A stretch of DNA of 64,000 bases. Origin: Muriicola marianensis. GTDB taxonomy: Bacteria; Bacteroidota; Bacteroidia; Flavobacteriales; Flavobacteriaceae. Below are positions 1 through 8,128 of this stretch, piece after piece (positions within the stretch are counted from its first letter, which is position 1; each line of letters opens with the position of its first letter). The notes below the pieces were generated by a model. That model had not been told where the DNA came from and did not search any database. It saw nothing but the letters and a program-made list of their open reading frames with translations. Position numbers and translations under genes: made by a program. The stretch is taken from contig NZ_BMFH01000001.1 in the NCBI RefSeq assembly GCF_014638095.1, positions 868,001 to 932,000 of the forward strand, written 5' to 3'.

Positions 1-1
1 G

Positions 2-232
2 TGCGGGCCGTGCAAGGTGCTGGCCCCCATCCTGAAGCAGGTGAAGGACCAACTGGGTGACTCCGTGAAGATCATCAAGATAGATGTAGACAGGAATGCC
101 TCCCTGGCCGAGCGGTATCAGGTCAGGGGTGTTCCCACCATGATCCTGTTCAGGGATGGCAAAACGCTCTGGAGGCAGTCAGGGGTCATGCAGAAGAACG
201 ACCTGGTGAAGGTAATAGAGTCCTACGCTTGA
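2..232 (+). CDS. trxA: Thioredoxin, 3' part (5' end outside window)
   Basis: Small dithiol oxidoreductase that reduces protein disulfides in the cytoplasm. The frame is open from base 2 and begins inside the active site: residues CGPCK are visible, so only the preceding tryptophan and the N-terminal beta-alpha part are missing. Further on are the cis-proline region (RGVPTMILF) and the final helix expected of thioredoxins. A GTG at 17 lies inside the active-site loop and is not a start. The remaining 76 codons agree with a protein of about 100 residues. No signal peptide can be judged because the start is outside, so a periplasmic relative is not excluded. Confidence 0.9.
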   Translation, partial: CGPCKVLAPILKQVKDQLGDSVKIIKIDVDRNASLAERYQVRGVPTMILFRDGKTLWRQSGVMQKNDLVKVIESYA

Positions 233-303
233 TAAACAGCAGCAGGTTGGGTACAAAAACCTCCCTTTGGCCAGGGAATACCTCTTAAGTATAAAAATTT
301 AAT

Positions 304-603
304 TCAGCGTTTGCTGTAGACGGCCTTGCGTTTTTTAAGCTGTCGTTCCATTTCTTTAAGCGTGGCGGCCGCGGCTTTCTCAAAATTGTCTTCAGTAGAA
401 CCGGCAAAAATCCGCGGGCCGGGTACCTCCATCTTCATTTCACACACCTTGTTCTTCCCGCTGGAATCATTGGCGAGCTTGAAGTATACATCTGTACTCA
501 GAATCCAGTCATATTTAGCCGAAAGTTTTTGAAGTTTTTGTGTAAGTAGTTCGTTCATCGCCTCACTGGTCGGCATGTGTACGTATTGAATATTGATGGT
601 CAT
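304..603 (-). CDS. hpf: Ribosome hibernation-promoting factor, short HPF/YfiA type
   Basis: Binds the 30S subunit in stationary phase or stress and keeps ribosomes inactive. The 99-residue product has the HPF beta-alpha-beta-beta-beta-alpha layout: an N-terminal strand (MTINIQYVHM), a helix with lysines (LTQKLQKLSAKYDW), then strands and a C-terminal basic helix (LKEMERQLKKRKAVYSKR) that contacts rRNA in characterised members. It lacks the C-terminal dimerisation domain of long HPF, so it is the short form. It converges with the thioredoxin gene. A 12-bp perfect palindrome lies 55 bp upstream of the start. Confidence 0.9.
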   Translation of the reverse strand: MTINIQYVHMPTSEAMNELLTQKLQKLSAKYDWILSTDVYFKLANDSSGKNKVCEMKMEVPGPRIFAGSTEDNFEKAAAATLKEMERQLKKRKAVYSKR

Positions 604-657
604 AAATCTGAAGTTTATTTACAGGTTCAAGATAAGTTTTCCCTCTTTGTCTTTTTA

Positions 658-669
658 TGACAATTGTCA
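658..669. promoter_or_regulatory. 12-bp palindrome TGACAATTGTCA upstream of hpf
   Basis: A perfect palindrome sits in the 252-bp divergent gap between hpf and the HlyD gene, 55 bp from the hpf start. Its half-sites resemble the TGCCA/TGTCA pair ahead of htpG at 48888-48900. It may bind a dimeric regulator, but nothing in the sequence names one. The rest of the gap holds no gene. Confidence 0.3.
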
Positions 670-832
670 GGCCGGATTTGTAAAAAATTTACTTTCGCCT
701 CAATTGAGATCACCCGACCATTTCCGAAGATATAGATTTTGTAATTTACTTAAAAATACGACAAATTTCCACAGGTAGACCCTACTTCGGGCGAATGTGA
801 TAATTATCATGGTGTAAAGGCTCTTCGGGGAG

Positions 833-840
833 TAATTTTG
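833..840 (+). promoter_or_regulatory. Promoter -7 element TAATTTTG for the export operon
   Basis: Matches the Bacteroidota -7 consensus TAnnTTTG exactly and lies 15 bp before the ATG at 856, implying a leader of about nine bases. No good TTG is seen at the -33 position. Confidence 0.45.
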
Positions 841-855
841 CACTAAAACCACAGT

Positions 856-1965
856 ATGGGCAAAGCGTTTATATCGGGGGTTTTATTATCGGCTTTAGTC
901 CTTTTTGTTGGGATGATGTTCCTCAGTTGTAACGATAAGAGGGAGCGCGTATACCCGCAAAGAATGATGATCACAGAATCTGTGTACTCCTCGGTGACCA
1001 TACAGCCAGACAGCCTGTACATGGCTTATGCCTCGGTGGGGGGCATCCTCGACAGGAACCTTGTGGAAGAGGGGTCGGTGGTTTCCAAGGGCGAACCAAT
1101 TTCCCAGATCATCAACAGTGCCCCTGCACTCAACCGGGAGAATGCCAGGCTTGCCCTTGAACTGGCAGAACAAAACTACAAAGGCAACAATGCCGTTCTG
1201 AAAAGCCTCCGGGAACAGATCGATGCTGCCAGAATGCAATTCAGAAATGATTCCATCAATTATGAACGGCAAAGAAAACTCTGGGAACAGGGCATAGGTT
1301 CCCGGGCTGAATATGACAGGCGGGAACTGGCCTTTGAACTCTCCCGCAATAATCTCAGCTTGAAGGAAAGTGCTTATGCCCAGGCCAAAAATGAGCTAGA
1401 ATCTCTCTACAGGCAGGCCCGCAACAATTACGAATCTGCCCGCATTACTGCCGGGGATTTCGCCATAGAAAGTAAGATCAACGGCACTGTTTATGCCCTT
1501 TACAAAGAAGCGGGAGAGATCGTGACCACCATGGAACCGGTTGCCTCAGTAGGCAGCAGTGAAAAATTCCTGGTGGAAATGCTCGTAGACGAGGTGGATA
1601 TTGTAAAAATTATGCTGAGACAAAAGGTCCTGATCAGTCTTGATGCTTACCCCGGAAAGGTATTCGAGGCCGAGGTGAGCAAGATCTACCCAAAAAAGGA
1701 TGAGCGTTCCCAGACCTTTAAGGTGGAAGCCCTTTTTGTGAACCCACCACCGACCTTGTACCCGGGACTCTCAGGGGAGGGGAATATTATCATCGACCAG
1801 AGGGAAGATGCCCTGGTGATCCCTAAGGAATTTCTCAGCCATGACAGTATCGTAGAGACCGAAGGAGGTCCGGTGACCGTCAGAACAGGCCTGCAGGATC
1901 TCGATAAGGTAGAGATCCTCTCGGGGATCGATGCCGGTACTGCACTTGTAAAACCGGAGAAATGA
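856..1965 (+). CDS. HlyD-family membrane fusion protein (lipoprotein adaptor of an ABC exporter)
   Basis: Periplasmic adaptor that links an inner-membrane transporter to an outer-membrane channel. The 369-residue protein starts with a hydrophobic segment ending in the lipobox-like LSC (Cys about residue 25), so it is probably lipid-anchored. Residues about 55-75 form the first half of a split lipoyl domain, 90-200 a long alpha-helical hairpin rich in Glu, Gln and Arg, and 210-320 the second lipoyl half and beta barrel (KINGTVYALYKEAGEIV). The gene shares ATGA with the next one, an FtsX-type permease, followed by an ATPase. This order is typical of MacA-like or lipoprotein-export systems. The substrate cannot be told from the sequence. 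Confidence 0.85.
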   Translation: MGKAFISGVLLSALVLFVGMMFLSCNDKRERVYPQRMMITESVYSSVTIQPDSLYMAYASVGGILDRNLVEEGSVVSKGEPISQIINSAPALNRENARLALELAEQNYKGNNAVLKSLREQIDAARMQFRNDSINYERQRKLWEQGIGSRAEYDRRELAFELSRNNLSLKESAYAQAKNELESLYRQARNNYESARITAGDFAIESKINGTVYALYKEAGEIVTTMEPVASVGSSEKFLVEMLVDEVDIVKIMLRQKVLISLDAYPGKVFEAEVSKIYPKKDERSQTFKVEALFVNPPPTLYPGLSGEGNIIIDQREDALVIPKEFLSHDSIVETEGGPVTVRTGLQDLDKVEILSGIDAGTALVKPEK

Positions 1966-3224
1966 CCAACTGGAGCGTCATACTCAACATCGCCAAGACC
2001 CATCTCCTGACCAAGATGAAATCTACTGTGACGGCCTCCCTTGGGGTCACATTCGGAATCGGGGCTTACATTACTCTTGTCAGTTTTATGACAGGGCTCA
2101 ATCAGATGCTGGATGATCTGATCCTGAACCAAACCCCTCATATTCATCTCTACAACGAGATCGAACCCTCTGAAGATCAACCTGTTTCACTGTACAAGGA
2201 CCTGGAAGGAGCCTTCAATGTGGTCCACTCAGTAAAGCCCAAACAGAGTCAGCGCAAGATTCACAACGCCATTCCCATTCTCAATTACCTGAAGAAAGAT
2301 CAAGGCGTACGAGGAGCCACACCACAGATGAGGACCCAGATCTTTTACCTCTCAGGCTCTATAGAACTGGGAGGGAATCTCACGGGTGTAGACATAATGG
2401 AAGAAGTGCGAATTTCAAATTTCCGGGATTATATCGTATCTGGAAGCCCGGAAGCCCTCAGGAATTTGGAGAACGGGATCCTGTTGGGCGCCGGACTGGC
2501 TAAAAAGATGTCACTGGATATTGGAGACAGAGTTCAGGTAAGCACCGTGGATGGAGGCATCTTTCCACTTAAGATCGTGGGGATCTACCAGAGCGGGATC
2601 GCAGATATCGACAATATCCAGAGTTATGCAAATCTGAAAACGGTACAAAGGATCAGCGGGGAGGCCCAGAATTACATCACAGACATCAATGTTAAACTCC
2701 ACGACATCAGCCATGCTCCGTCTATGGCGCAAAAGCTGGGAAATCAGTTCGGGATCAAGGCAACGGATATCAATACCGCCAACGCCCAGTTCGAAACAGG
2801 TTCAAATATCAGGAACCTGATCACATATGCCGTTTCCATCACTTTGTTAATTGTGGCCGGGTTCGGCATTTACAATATCCTGAACATGCTCATTTACGAG
2901 AAAATGAATGACATTGCCATCCTCAAGGCAACCGGATTTTCAGGAAGGGATGTACAACTCATTTTTATGAGCCAGGCGATCATAATCGGACTCGTCGGGG
3001 GATTTTTAGGACTGCTGATCGGATTTGGCCTTTCCGTTTTTATAGATCAGTTGCCCTTTAATACCGAGGCTTTACCTACGATTACTACATACCCGGTTAA
3101 TATGCAGTTCAGATATTACATGATCGGGATACTATTTGCCCTGCTCTCCACCTTTGTGGCGGGTTACCTGCCTTCAAACAAAGCAAAAAAAATAGATCCC
3201 GTCCGAATTATTCGGGGCAATTAA
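1962..3224 (+). CDS. FtsX/LolE-type ABC transporter permease
   Basis: Membrane subunit of a mechanotransmission-type ABC transporter. The 420-residue protein has the family layout: one N-terminal membrane segment (about 22-42), a large periplasmic domain (about 45-280), and three C-terminal membrane segments (about 287-310, 335-360 and 383-402). The cytoplasmic coupling region reads IAILKATGF, a hallmark of MacB/LolC/LolE permeases, and the protein ends with the usual DPVRIIRG. It overlaps the HlyD gene by four bases and is followed nine bases later by the matching ATPase. Probable role is export of a lipoprotein, peptide or small molecule from the periplasm rather than transport across the inner membrane. 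Confidence 0.88.
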   Translation: MTNWSVILNIAKTHLLTKMKSTVTASLGVTFGIGAYITLVSFMTGLNQMLDDLILNQTPHIHLYNEIEPSEDQPVSLYKDLEGAFNVVHSVKPKQSQRKIHNAIPILNYLKKDQGVRGATPQMRTQIFYLSGSIELGGNLTGVDIMEEVRISNFRDYIVSGSPEALRNLENGILLGAGLAKKMSLDIGDRVQVSTVDGGIFPLKIVGIYQSGIADIDNIQSYANLKTVQRISGEAQNYITDINVKLHDISHAPSMAQKLGNQFGIKATDINTANAQFETGSNIRNLITYAVSITLLIVAGFGIYNILNMLIYEKMNDIAILKATGFSGRDVQLIFMSQAIIIGLVGGFLGLLIGFGLSVFIDQLPFNTEALPTITTYPVNMQFRYYMIGILFALLSTFVAGYLPSNKAKKIDPVRIIRGN

Positions 3225-3233
3225 AAAGAAAGA

Positions 3234-3911
3234 ATGGACTGCGTACTGGAAGCCAGACATATAGACAAACATTTCAGGAAGCCGGTGGACTTTCATGTGT
3301 TGAAAGACATCAGTTTTTCTGTGAAACAGGGTGAATTTGCTTCCATCATGGGAAAATCAGGATGCGGTAAATCAACCCTGCTGTATATTCTGTCTACCAT
3401 GGATACGGACTACACCGGGGAACTGTTTATCAACGGGGAACTCATTACAGGCAGATCGCATCAGACCCTTTCCAGGGTCCGTAATGAGCACATAGGCTTT
3501 GTCTTTCAATTCCATTACCTCCTATCAGAATTCAGTGTCCTTGAGAACGTAATGCTGCCTGCAAAAAAACTCGGGGCCAGAACTCACAGGGAAATTGAGA
3601 TGGATGCGAGGGAAAAGCTGGAGATGCTGAACATAGGTTATCTGGCTGAGAAAAGGGCTTCGAGGATATCGGGAGGAGAGAAACAAAGGGTGGCTATTGC
3701 CAGGGCCCTGATCAACAACCCCACCATCCTCATGGGAGACGAGCCTACAGGAAATCTCGACAGCTATAACGCTGACAATGTGCTGCAAATATTCAAACGC
3801 CTCAAGGAGGAACAGGGCTTATCGCTTTTGGTGGTCACCCACGATATCGACTTTGCAAAAAGTACGGACCGGATCATAGAAATGGAGGACGGAAGGATCA
3901 TAAAATCCTGA
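3234..3911 (+). CDS. ABC transporter ATP-binding protein, LolD/MacB-like
   Basis: Energy-coupling ATPase for the permease just upstream. The 225-residue protein holds a complete nucleotide-binding domain: Walker A GKSGCGKST at residues 40-48, Q-loop in FVFQFHYLLSEFSVLENV, signature SGGEKQR near 146, Walker B ILMGDEPTGNLD near 165 and the switch histidine in VVTHD. The short LolD-like length and the stretch TGNLD are typical of the FtsX-coupled subfamily. It is the third gene of a three-gene operon with the HlyD adaptor and permease. Confidence 0.92.
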   Translation: MDCVLEARHIDKHFRKPVDFHVLKDISFSVKQGEFASIMGKSGCGKSTLLYILSTMDTDYTGELFINGELITGRSHQTLSRVRNEHIGFVFQFHYLLSEFSVLENVMLPAKKLGARTHREIEMDAREKLEMLNIGYLAEKRASRISGGEKQRVAIARALINNPTILMGDEPTGNLDSYNADNVLQIFKRLKEEQGLSLLVVTHDIDFAKSTDRIIEMEDGRIIKS

Positions 3912-3991
3912 TTGAACATGAAAGTATGATATAAGTCATGAGTTAGAAAATGCTTCATGAATAACTTTAGGGTATATAAAAAACTGTCACT

Positions 3992-4441
3992 ATGAGCAAC
4001 CCAGTCGAACCCGCCTTTATTCCCATAGGTCGAAAGATAAATTGGTATGAAGTATATATCCTGGTGAATCACTGGAAATCCGATCTGGAGTTCTACAAGG
4101 AAGATATACAGTTTCTGCAGCAGCTAATTCAAAAATACCTGATCTGGATCACCAAGAAAGAAAATATGGAACGTGTGAACGAAATCAGGAAAAAGGAACA
4201 CGAACTCCAATTGAGATGCCGGCAGTTACAAGATTCCGTCAAGGACCACCTCGGTGTTATCGTAGACGCCATCCAGGGTAAAAGAACCGTTTCCGGTGAG
4301 GAGTTCCGTACTCACCATAGCCAAATGGAAAGGGAATACGCAGCTTTTATCAAGGATTTCAGGGAGATCCGAAAGGAAGTATTTAAAGTGACCGAGTACG
4401 TGATAGACAGTGAGGAACTTCAACATATACTGGATTCCTGA
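3992..4441 (+). CDS. Uncharacterised cytoplasmic helical protein
   Basis: A 149-residue product of unknown function. It has no signal peptide or membrane segment and is almost entirely charged helix, with coiled-coil-like heptads between about residues 30 and 90 (LQQLIQKYLIWITKKENM, KKEHELQLRCRQLQD). Similar short helical proteins are common in Flavobacteriaceae as hypothetical proteins. It lies 80 bp behind the ABC ATPase gene, so it may be separately transcribed, and 28 bp ahead of the next gene on the same strand. No family is recognised. Confidence 0.7.
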   Translation: MSNPVEPAFIPIGRKINWYEVYILVNHWKSDLEFYKEDIQFLQQLIQKYLIWITKKENMERVNEIRKKEHELQLRCRQLQDSVKDHLGVIVDAIQGKRTVSGEEFRTHHSQMEREYAAFIKDFREIRKEVFKVTEYVIDSEELQHILDS

Positions 4442-4469
4442 ATTAAGTTCTTAGCTCAATTTTTGACGC

Positions 4470-5552
4470 ATGAAAGTGGTCCTCGTCACGCTACTGTGTC
4501 TGCACGGTCTCATACACATTATGGGATTCCTGAAGGCGTTCGAAATAGGACGGTTTCCCATGATGACGGAGAATATAAGCCGCTTACACGGGCTTGTATG
4601 GCTCTTTACCGCAGGCCTTTTCATGGTTTCCTTGGTTTTATATCTGATTCGCAGCGAATCTTGGTCCTGGGTCGGACTGGCCGGTGTGATCCTGTCACAG
4701 ATCCTCATCGTGATTTCCTGGACGGATGCCAAGCACGGTACCTGGATCAATTTACTGTTGCTAATTCCCTTGATCACGGCGCTCTCAGAGATGAGATTTA
4801 ATTCGATGACGGAGTGCGCAGTGGAGCAGCTTTACTCCACAAATGAGTCCATTTTAGATGAGAATTCTGAGGAAGCTCCACTTCACGAATTGCCGGGTAT
4901 TGTGACCAAATGGATTGATAATTCAGGTATACAAGACCTCGGAGAGATTCGGAAAGTACATTTGAGGCAGAAAGGACAAATGAGGTTGACACCAGATGGC
5001 AGGTGGATGTCGTTTTCTGCGGAGCAATGGTTTAACTCTAACGAACCTGGCTTTGTCTGGAAGACCAAGGTCGATGCATTTGGTCCTATTTTTCTATCCG
5101 GCAGAGACCAATTGATAACGGAAAGGGCCAGCATGAACATATCCCTCCTATCCTCAATTCCGGTTGTTTCGGAAAGTGAGGATCCCAAACTCACTCAGGC
5201 TACTATGACCCGCTTTCTCGCTGAGATTTGCTGGTTTCCTTCTGCGGCACTTCATCCTTACTTGGTATGGGAATCAATAGATGAATACACTGCAAGGGCA
5301 ACCTTCAGGGATCATCCTGAAGTATCAGGTGTGTTTCATTTTGATCCTCATGGTCAGATGGTTTCTTTTGAAGCCCTCAGATACAGGGATTCAGGGGAAC
5401 ATGCAAGTTTGGAGCCGTGGTCAGTAAGAAATACTTCTTTTAAGCAATTCGGACCTGTTAAGCTTCCCAATAAGTCGGAGGTTTGCTGGATAACGGACGA
5501 ACGAGAATTCCATTGGCTGAACCTGGAAATCACAGAGATTGATTACAATTGA
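4470..5552 (+). CDS. DUF6544-like membrane protein
   Basis: A 360-residue protein with four predicted N-terminal membrane helices (about 3-20, 38-60, 66-83, 90-106) and a soluble C-terminal domain of about 230 residues. The C-terminal part (KGQMRLTPDGRWMSFSAEQW, AEICWFPSAALHPY, WITDEREFHWLNLEI) resembles the family now called DUF6544/DUF6920, seen in many bacteria without known function. That domain is probably cytoplasmic or periplasmic and lipid- or ligand-binding in shape, but this is inference. A 5' overlapping ORF in another frame is ignored. It stands before a tRNA gene. Confidence 0.7.
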   Translation: MKVVLVTLLCLHGLIHIMGFLKAFEIGRFPMMTENISRLHGLVWLFTAGLFMVSLVLYLIRSESWSWVGLAGVILSQILIVISWTDAKHGTWINLLLLIPLITALSEMRFNSMTECAVEQLYSTNESILDENSEEAPLHELPGIVTKWIDNSGIQDLGEIRKVHLRQKGQMRLTPDGRWMSFSAEQWFNSNEPGFVWKTKVDAFGPIFLSGRDQLITERASMNISLLSSIPVVSESEDPKLTQATMTRFLAEICWFPSAALHPYLVWESIDEYTARATFRDHPEVSGVFHFDPHGQMVSFEALRYRDSGEHASLEPWSVRNTSFKQFGPVKLPNKSEVCWITDEREFHWLNLEITEIDYN

Positions 5553-5584
5553 ATTAAATTGAGACTATTTCCTGCTTTATTAAA

Positions 5585-5615
5585 TTGGTGGATACAGATT
5601 AGGTTTCTATCTTTG
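5585..5615 (+). promoter_or_regulatory. Promoter of tRNA-Leu: TTG-N20-TATCTTTG
   Basis: TTG at 5585-5587 and TATCTTTG at 5608-5615 are spaced by 20 bases, a full match to the Bacteroidota housekeeping promoter (TTG-N17-23-TAnnTTTG). Transcription would start near 5622, fifteen bases before the mature tRNA end. Confidence 0.65.
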
Positions 5616-5636
5616 CCTCCCGAAAATCAATTTCAT

Positions 5637-5723
5637 GCCCACGTGGTGGAATTGGTAGACACGCTACCTTGAGGGGGTAGTGTTCGCAAGGACGTGCTGG
5701 TTCGAGTCCAGTCGTGGGCACCA
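5637..5723 (+). tRNA. tRNA-Leu (anticodon GAG)
   Basis: An 87-nt tRNA with encoded CCA. The acceptor stem GCCCACG pairs with CGTGGGC. The anticodon stem CTACC/GGTAG closes the loop TTGAGGG, giving anticodon GAG at 5671-5673 (Leu, CUC/CUU). A long variable arm (TGTTCGCAAGGACG) marks it as a class II tRNA, and the T arm carries GGTTCGAGTCC. It stands alone between its own promoter and a terminator. Confidence 0.97.
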
Positions 5724-5729
5724 AACGAG

Positions 5730-5767
5730 ACCGCTATTTTCTTTACCATGAGGATAGCGGTTTTTTT
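5730..5767 (+). terminator. Rho-independent terminator of tRNA-Leu
   Basis: ACCGCTAT and ATAGCGGT form an 8-bp stem with a 16-base loop, followed by a run of T residues. It starts six bases after the tRNA CCA end. Confidence 0.8.
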
Positions 5768-5832
5768 ATGCAGTGATTTCAGCATATTCCATATTTTAGC
5801 GAGGCCGGATAATCTAATCGGACATGTAGCAT

Positions 5833-7083
5833 ATGGGCAAGAGCATTCTAGTTGTTGGTGGTGGTATCGTTGGCCTCAGTTGTGCCTACTACCTGCAAAA
5901 GGAAGGGCACGAAGTTACAGTGATCGACAAGTCGGCCATGAACAGCGGTGCTTCCTATGTGAATGCGGGATATCTTACCCCCAGCCATATCATCCCTCTG
6001 GCGGCTCCGGGTATGATGGCTAAGGGAATCAAATGGATGTTCAACAGCAGCAGCCCTTTCTACATGAAGCCCCGCCTGGATGCCGATTTCCTGAGGTGGG
6101 CCTGGGCCTTTAACAGGTCTTCAACCCAGGCACATGTCGAAAAAGCCATTCCTTTGATCAGGGAGATCAATGTGCTCAGCAAGGACCTTTACAGCGACAT
6201 GCACGATTCCGGGGAGCTGGGGGATTTTCAACTCGAGAAGAAGGGCCTGCTTATGCTGTATAAGACCCAGAAGGAAGGGCGACACGAAAAGGAGGTTGCC
6301 AGAAGGGCGGCCGATGAAGGCCTGGAGGTTACAGAGCTTACCCGGGAGGAACTCGACACCATACAACCCGGACTGAGTCCGGAGATAGACGGTGCCGTAC
6401 ACTATCTCTGTGACGCACATACTTCTCCCAATGAGATCATGGACCGACTCAAAATGTACCTGAGGGTACAGGGGGTTGTGATCCGACAGGATGAAGAGGT
6501 GATCGGGTTTACCCAAAATAATAAGAAGATTACCGGGACGCTGACTAAAAAGGCCACGTACAGTGCAGATGAGGTAATCCTTGCCGGGGGATCATGGACC
6601 TCCGGGCTTCTCAAAAATCTCGGGATCAGGTTACTGCTGCAGGCCGGAAAAGGTTACCGCATCAATGTTTCCAGGCCGGTGGGGATCAACCTCCCTGCCA
6701 TCCTAATGGAGGCCAAGGTCGCCGTCACCCCCATGAAACATTTTACTCGATTTGCCGGGACCATGGAATTCTCAGGGATCAACCACAGGATCAGGCCAGA
6801 GCGGGTTGAGGCTATCGCCAGGGCAGCAGAGAGTTACTACACCGAGTTGGAGATCCTTCAACAGGAGAAACAGGCCGCTCAGTGCGGATTGAGACCGGTG
6901 AGCCCGGACGGACTGCCGTACATTGGCAAAACCTCCCACTATGACAACCTTACCATCGCCACAGGACATGCTATGATGGGCTGGAGCCTTGGGCCGGCCA
7001 CGGGCAAACTCGTCTGTGAATTGATCTCTGAACAAACCCTGTCTATGTCGCTCGAGGGCTTCCATCCAGAAAGAAGGTTTTGA
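5833..7083 (+). CDS. FAD-dependent amino acid oxidoreductase, DadA-like
   Basis: Predicted flavoprotein that oxidises a D-amino acid or a similar amine, passing electrons to the respiratory chain in DadA-type enzymes. The 416-residue protein begins with the FAD-binding Rossmann motif GGGIVGLSCAYYL (about 8-20) and VTVIDKS at the end of the second strand. It has the DAO fold through the C-terminus, including LRPVSPDGLPYIGKT (about 357) and ATGHAMMGWSLGPATGK, which are highly typical of DadA. It is followed by the carotenoid operon but no functional tie is visible. Hydroxyproline epimer or proline metabolism in related loci is an alternative substrate class. Confidence 0.85.
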   Translation: MGKSILVVGGGIVGLSCAYYLQKEGHEVTVIDKSAMNSGASYVNAGYLTPSHIIPLAAPGMMAKGIKWMFNSSSPFYMKPRLDADFLRWAWAFNRSSTQAHVEKAIPLIREINVLSKDLYSDMHDSGELGDFQLEKKGLLMLYKTQKEGRHEKEVARRAADEGLEVTELTREELDTIQPGLSPEIDGAVHYLCDAHTSPNEIMDRLKMYLRVQGVVIRQDEEVIGFTQNNKKITGTLTKKATYSADEVILAGGSWTSGLLKNLGIRLLLQAGKGYRINVSRPVGINLPAILMEAKVAVTPMKHFTRFAGTMEFSGINHRIRPERVEAIARAAESYYTELEILQQEKQAAQCGLRPVSPDGLPYIGKTSHYDNLTIATGHAMMGWSLGPATGKLVCELISEQTLSMSLEGFHPERRF

Positions 7084-7176
7084 CTAACCTTGTAATTTCC
7101 ACAACGACAGAGGCATAAATACCTCAACTCTCTAAAATTTTAACTTTCCTCTTAGAACATTAGCGACAAAAAAATG

Positions 7177-7184
7177 TAACTTTG
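7177..7184 (+). promoter_or_regulatory. Promoter -7 element TAACTTTG of the carotenoid operon
   Basis: Exact TAnnTTTG match. Transcription would begin near 7191, at the left edge of the palindrome described in the next entry. No TTG stands at the -33 position, which fits a promoter that needs or is controlled by a regulator. Confidence 0.5.
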
Positions 7185-7189
7185 TTTAA

Positions 7190-7205
7190 GTTTTATCGAT
7201 AAAAC
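7190..7205. promoter_or_regulatory. 16-bp perfect palindrome, candidate operator
   Basis: GTTTTATCGATAAAAC is perfectly self-complementary and fills the space between the predicted transcription start and the ATG at 7206 of the CarH-like regulator. A repressor bound here would block transcription of the regulator and the crt genes behind it. It could alternatively form a small hairpin over the ribosome binding region. Its binding partner is inferred, not shown. Confidence 0.45.
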
Positions 7206-8105
7206 ATGAACAACGTAAAGAAATACTTTAGTATTCGTGACCTTGAAAACCTTTCCGGGATCAAGGCCCATACGATCCGGATATGGGAGAAGAGGTACAA
7301 CTTACTGGCTCCGGAACGCACCGCCACGAATATCAGAACGTATAGCCTTGCAAGCCTGCAAAAACTGTTGAACATCACCTTGTTGTATAACAACGGGTAC
7401 AAAATCTCCAAGATCGCCAAGATACCGGAGGGAGAGTTGCCTGTAGTGGTAAGGGAGCTGGTGGCTCAGAACAGTACCAAAAGTCATGCGATCAATGCTT
7501 TCAAACTGTCGATGATCAATTTTGATGTCTCCCTGTTTCAAAAGACCTATAACAGCCTGATCGCCGAGCGGTCCTTCAGGGAGATATTTTGGGAAGTTTT
7601 CATTCCCTTGCTGAACGAACTCGGCCTGCTGTGGCAGACAGATACCATCAGCCCGTCTCATGAACACTTTATCACCAATCTGATCAAGCAAAAGATCTAC
7701 ATCAGTACGGAAAAAATACAGGAGATGGAATCTACGAGGGATGATAAGGTCTTTGTCCTTTTCCTGCCGGAAAATGAGATACATGAAATAGGCTTGCTGT
7801 TCGTGAACTATGAATTGTTACTCAGGGGATACAAAACCATTTATCTCGGACAGACCATGCCGCTGGAAAGTCTGACCGATCTTCAGAAATATTACAACAA
7901 TCTTCATTTTCTCTCTTACTTTACTGTAATCCCTACAAAGGATGGATTGCAACAATACATTGAAGATTTCAACCGTATCCTGAGTCCGAACGGAGCTTCC
8001 AAGCTCTGGATCCTGGGCAGGCAGACCCAGTATCTCACAAGGGATAAACTGCCCGGACATATCCGTTCTTTTGAATCCGTGGAACACTTATCTGCCGCCC
8101 TCTAA
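7206..8105 (+). CDS. MerR-family regulator with B12-binding domain, CarH/CarA-like
   Basis: Probable repressor of carotenoid genes that uses cobalamin as a light sensor. In the 299-residue protein, residues 7-75 are a MerR winged helix (HTIRIWEKRYNLLAPERT). Residues 95-170 match the four-helix cap of CarH with its W-x9-E-H motif (W143, E153, H154). Residues 180-295 are a Rossmann-type B12 domain with ExHEIG (E191, H193, G196), where the histidine is the lower cobalt ligand in CarH. Residue 144, directly after the tryptophan, is Gln; in Thermus CarH this is His132, the upper ligand after photolysis. The gene heads the crt operon, 23 bp before crtI, as in other flavobacterial carotenoid loci. 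Confidence 0.87.
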   Translation: MNNVKKYFSIRDLENLSGIKAHTIRIWEKRYNLLAPERTATNIRTYSLASLQKLLNITLLYNNGYKISKIAKIPEGELPVVVRELVAQNSTKSHAINAFKLSMINFDVSLFQKTYNSLIAERSFREIFWEVFIPLLNELGLLWQTDTISPSHEHFITNLIKQKIYISTEKIQEMESTRDDKVFVLFLPENEIHEIGLLFVNYELLLRGYKTIYLGQTMPLESLTDLQKYYNNLHFLSYFTVIPTKDGLQQYIEDFNRILSPNGASKLWILGRQTQYLTRDKLPGHIRSFESVEHLSAAL

Positions 8106-8128
8106 GGCTTCGCCTATGCTTACCTCCC

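Noticed and set aside
895-2180. Minus-strand frames of 125 and 164 codons over the HlyD/permease junction
   Set aside because: The plus-strand operon overlap (ATGA) and the protein families are unambiguous.
4463-4801. 112-codon plus-strand frame starting seven bases before the DUF6544-like gene
   Set aside because: It overlaps the start of the membrane protein gene in another frame and has no coding character.
7172-7200. TGTAAC followed after 16 bases by CGAT upstream of the CarH-like gene, as a further ECF promoter
   Set aside because: CGAT deviates from CGTC, and an exact housekeeping TAACTTTG element explains the site better.
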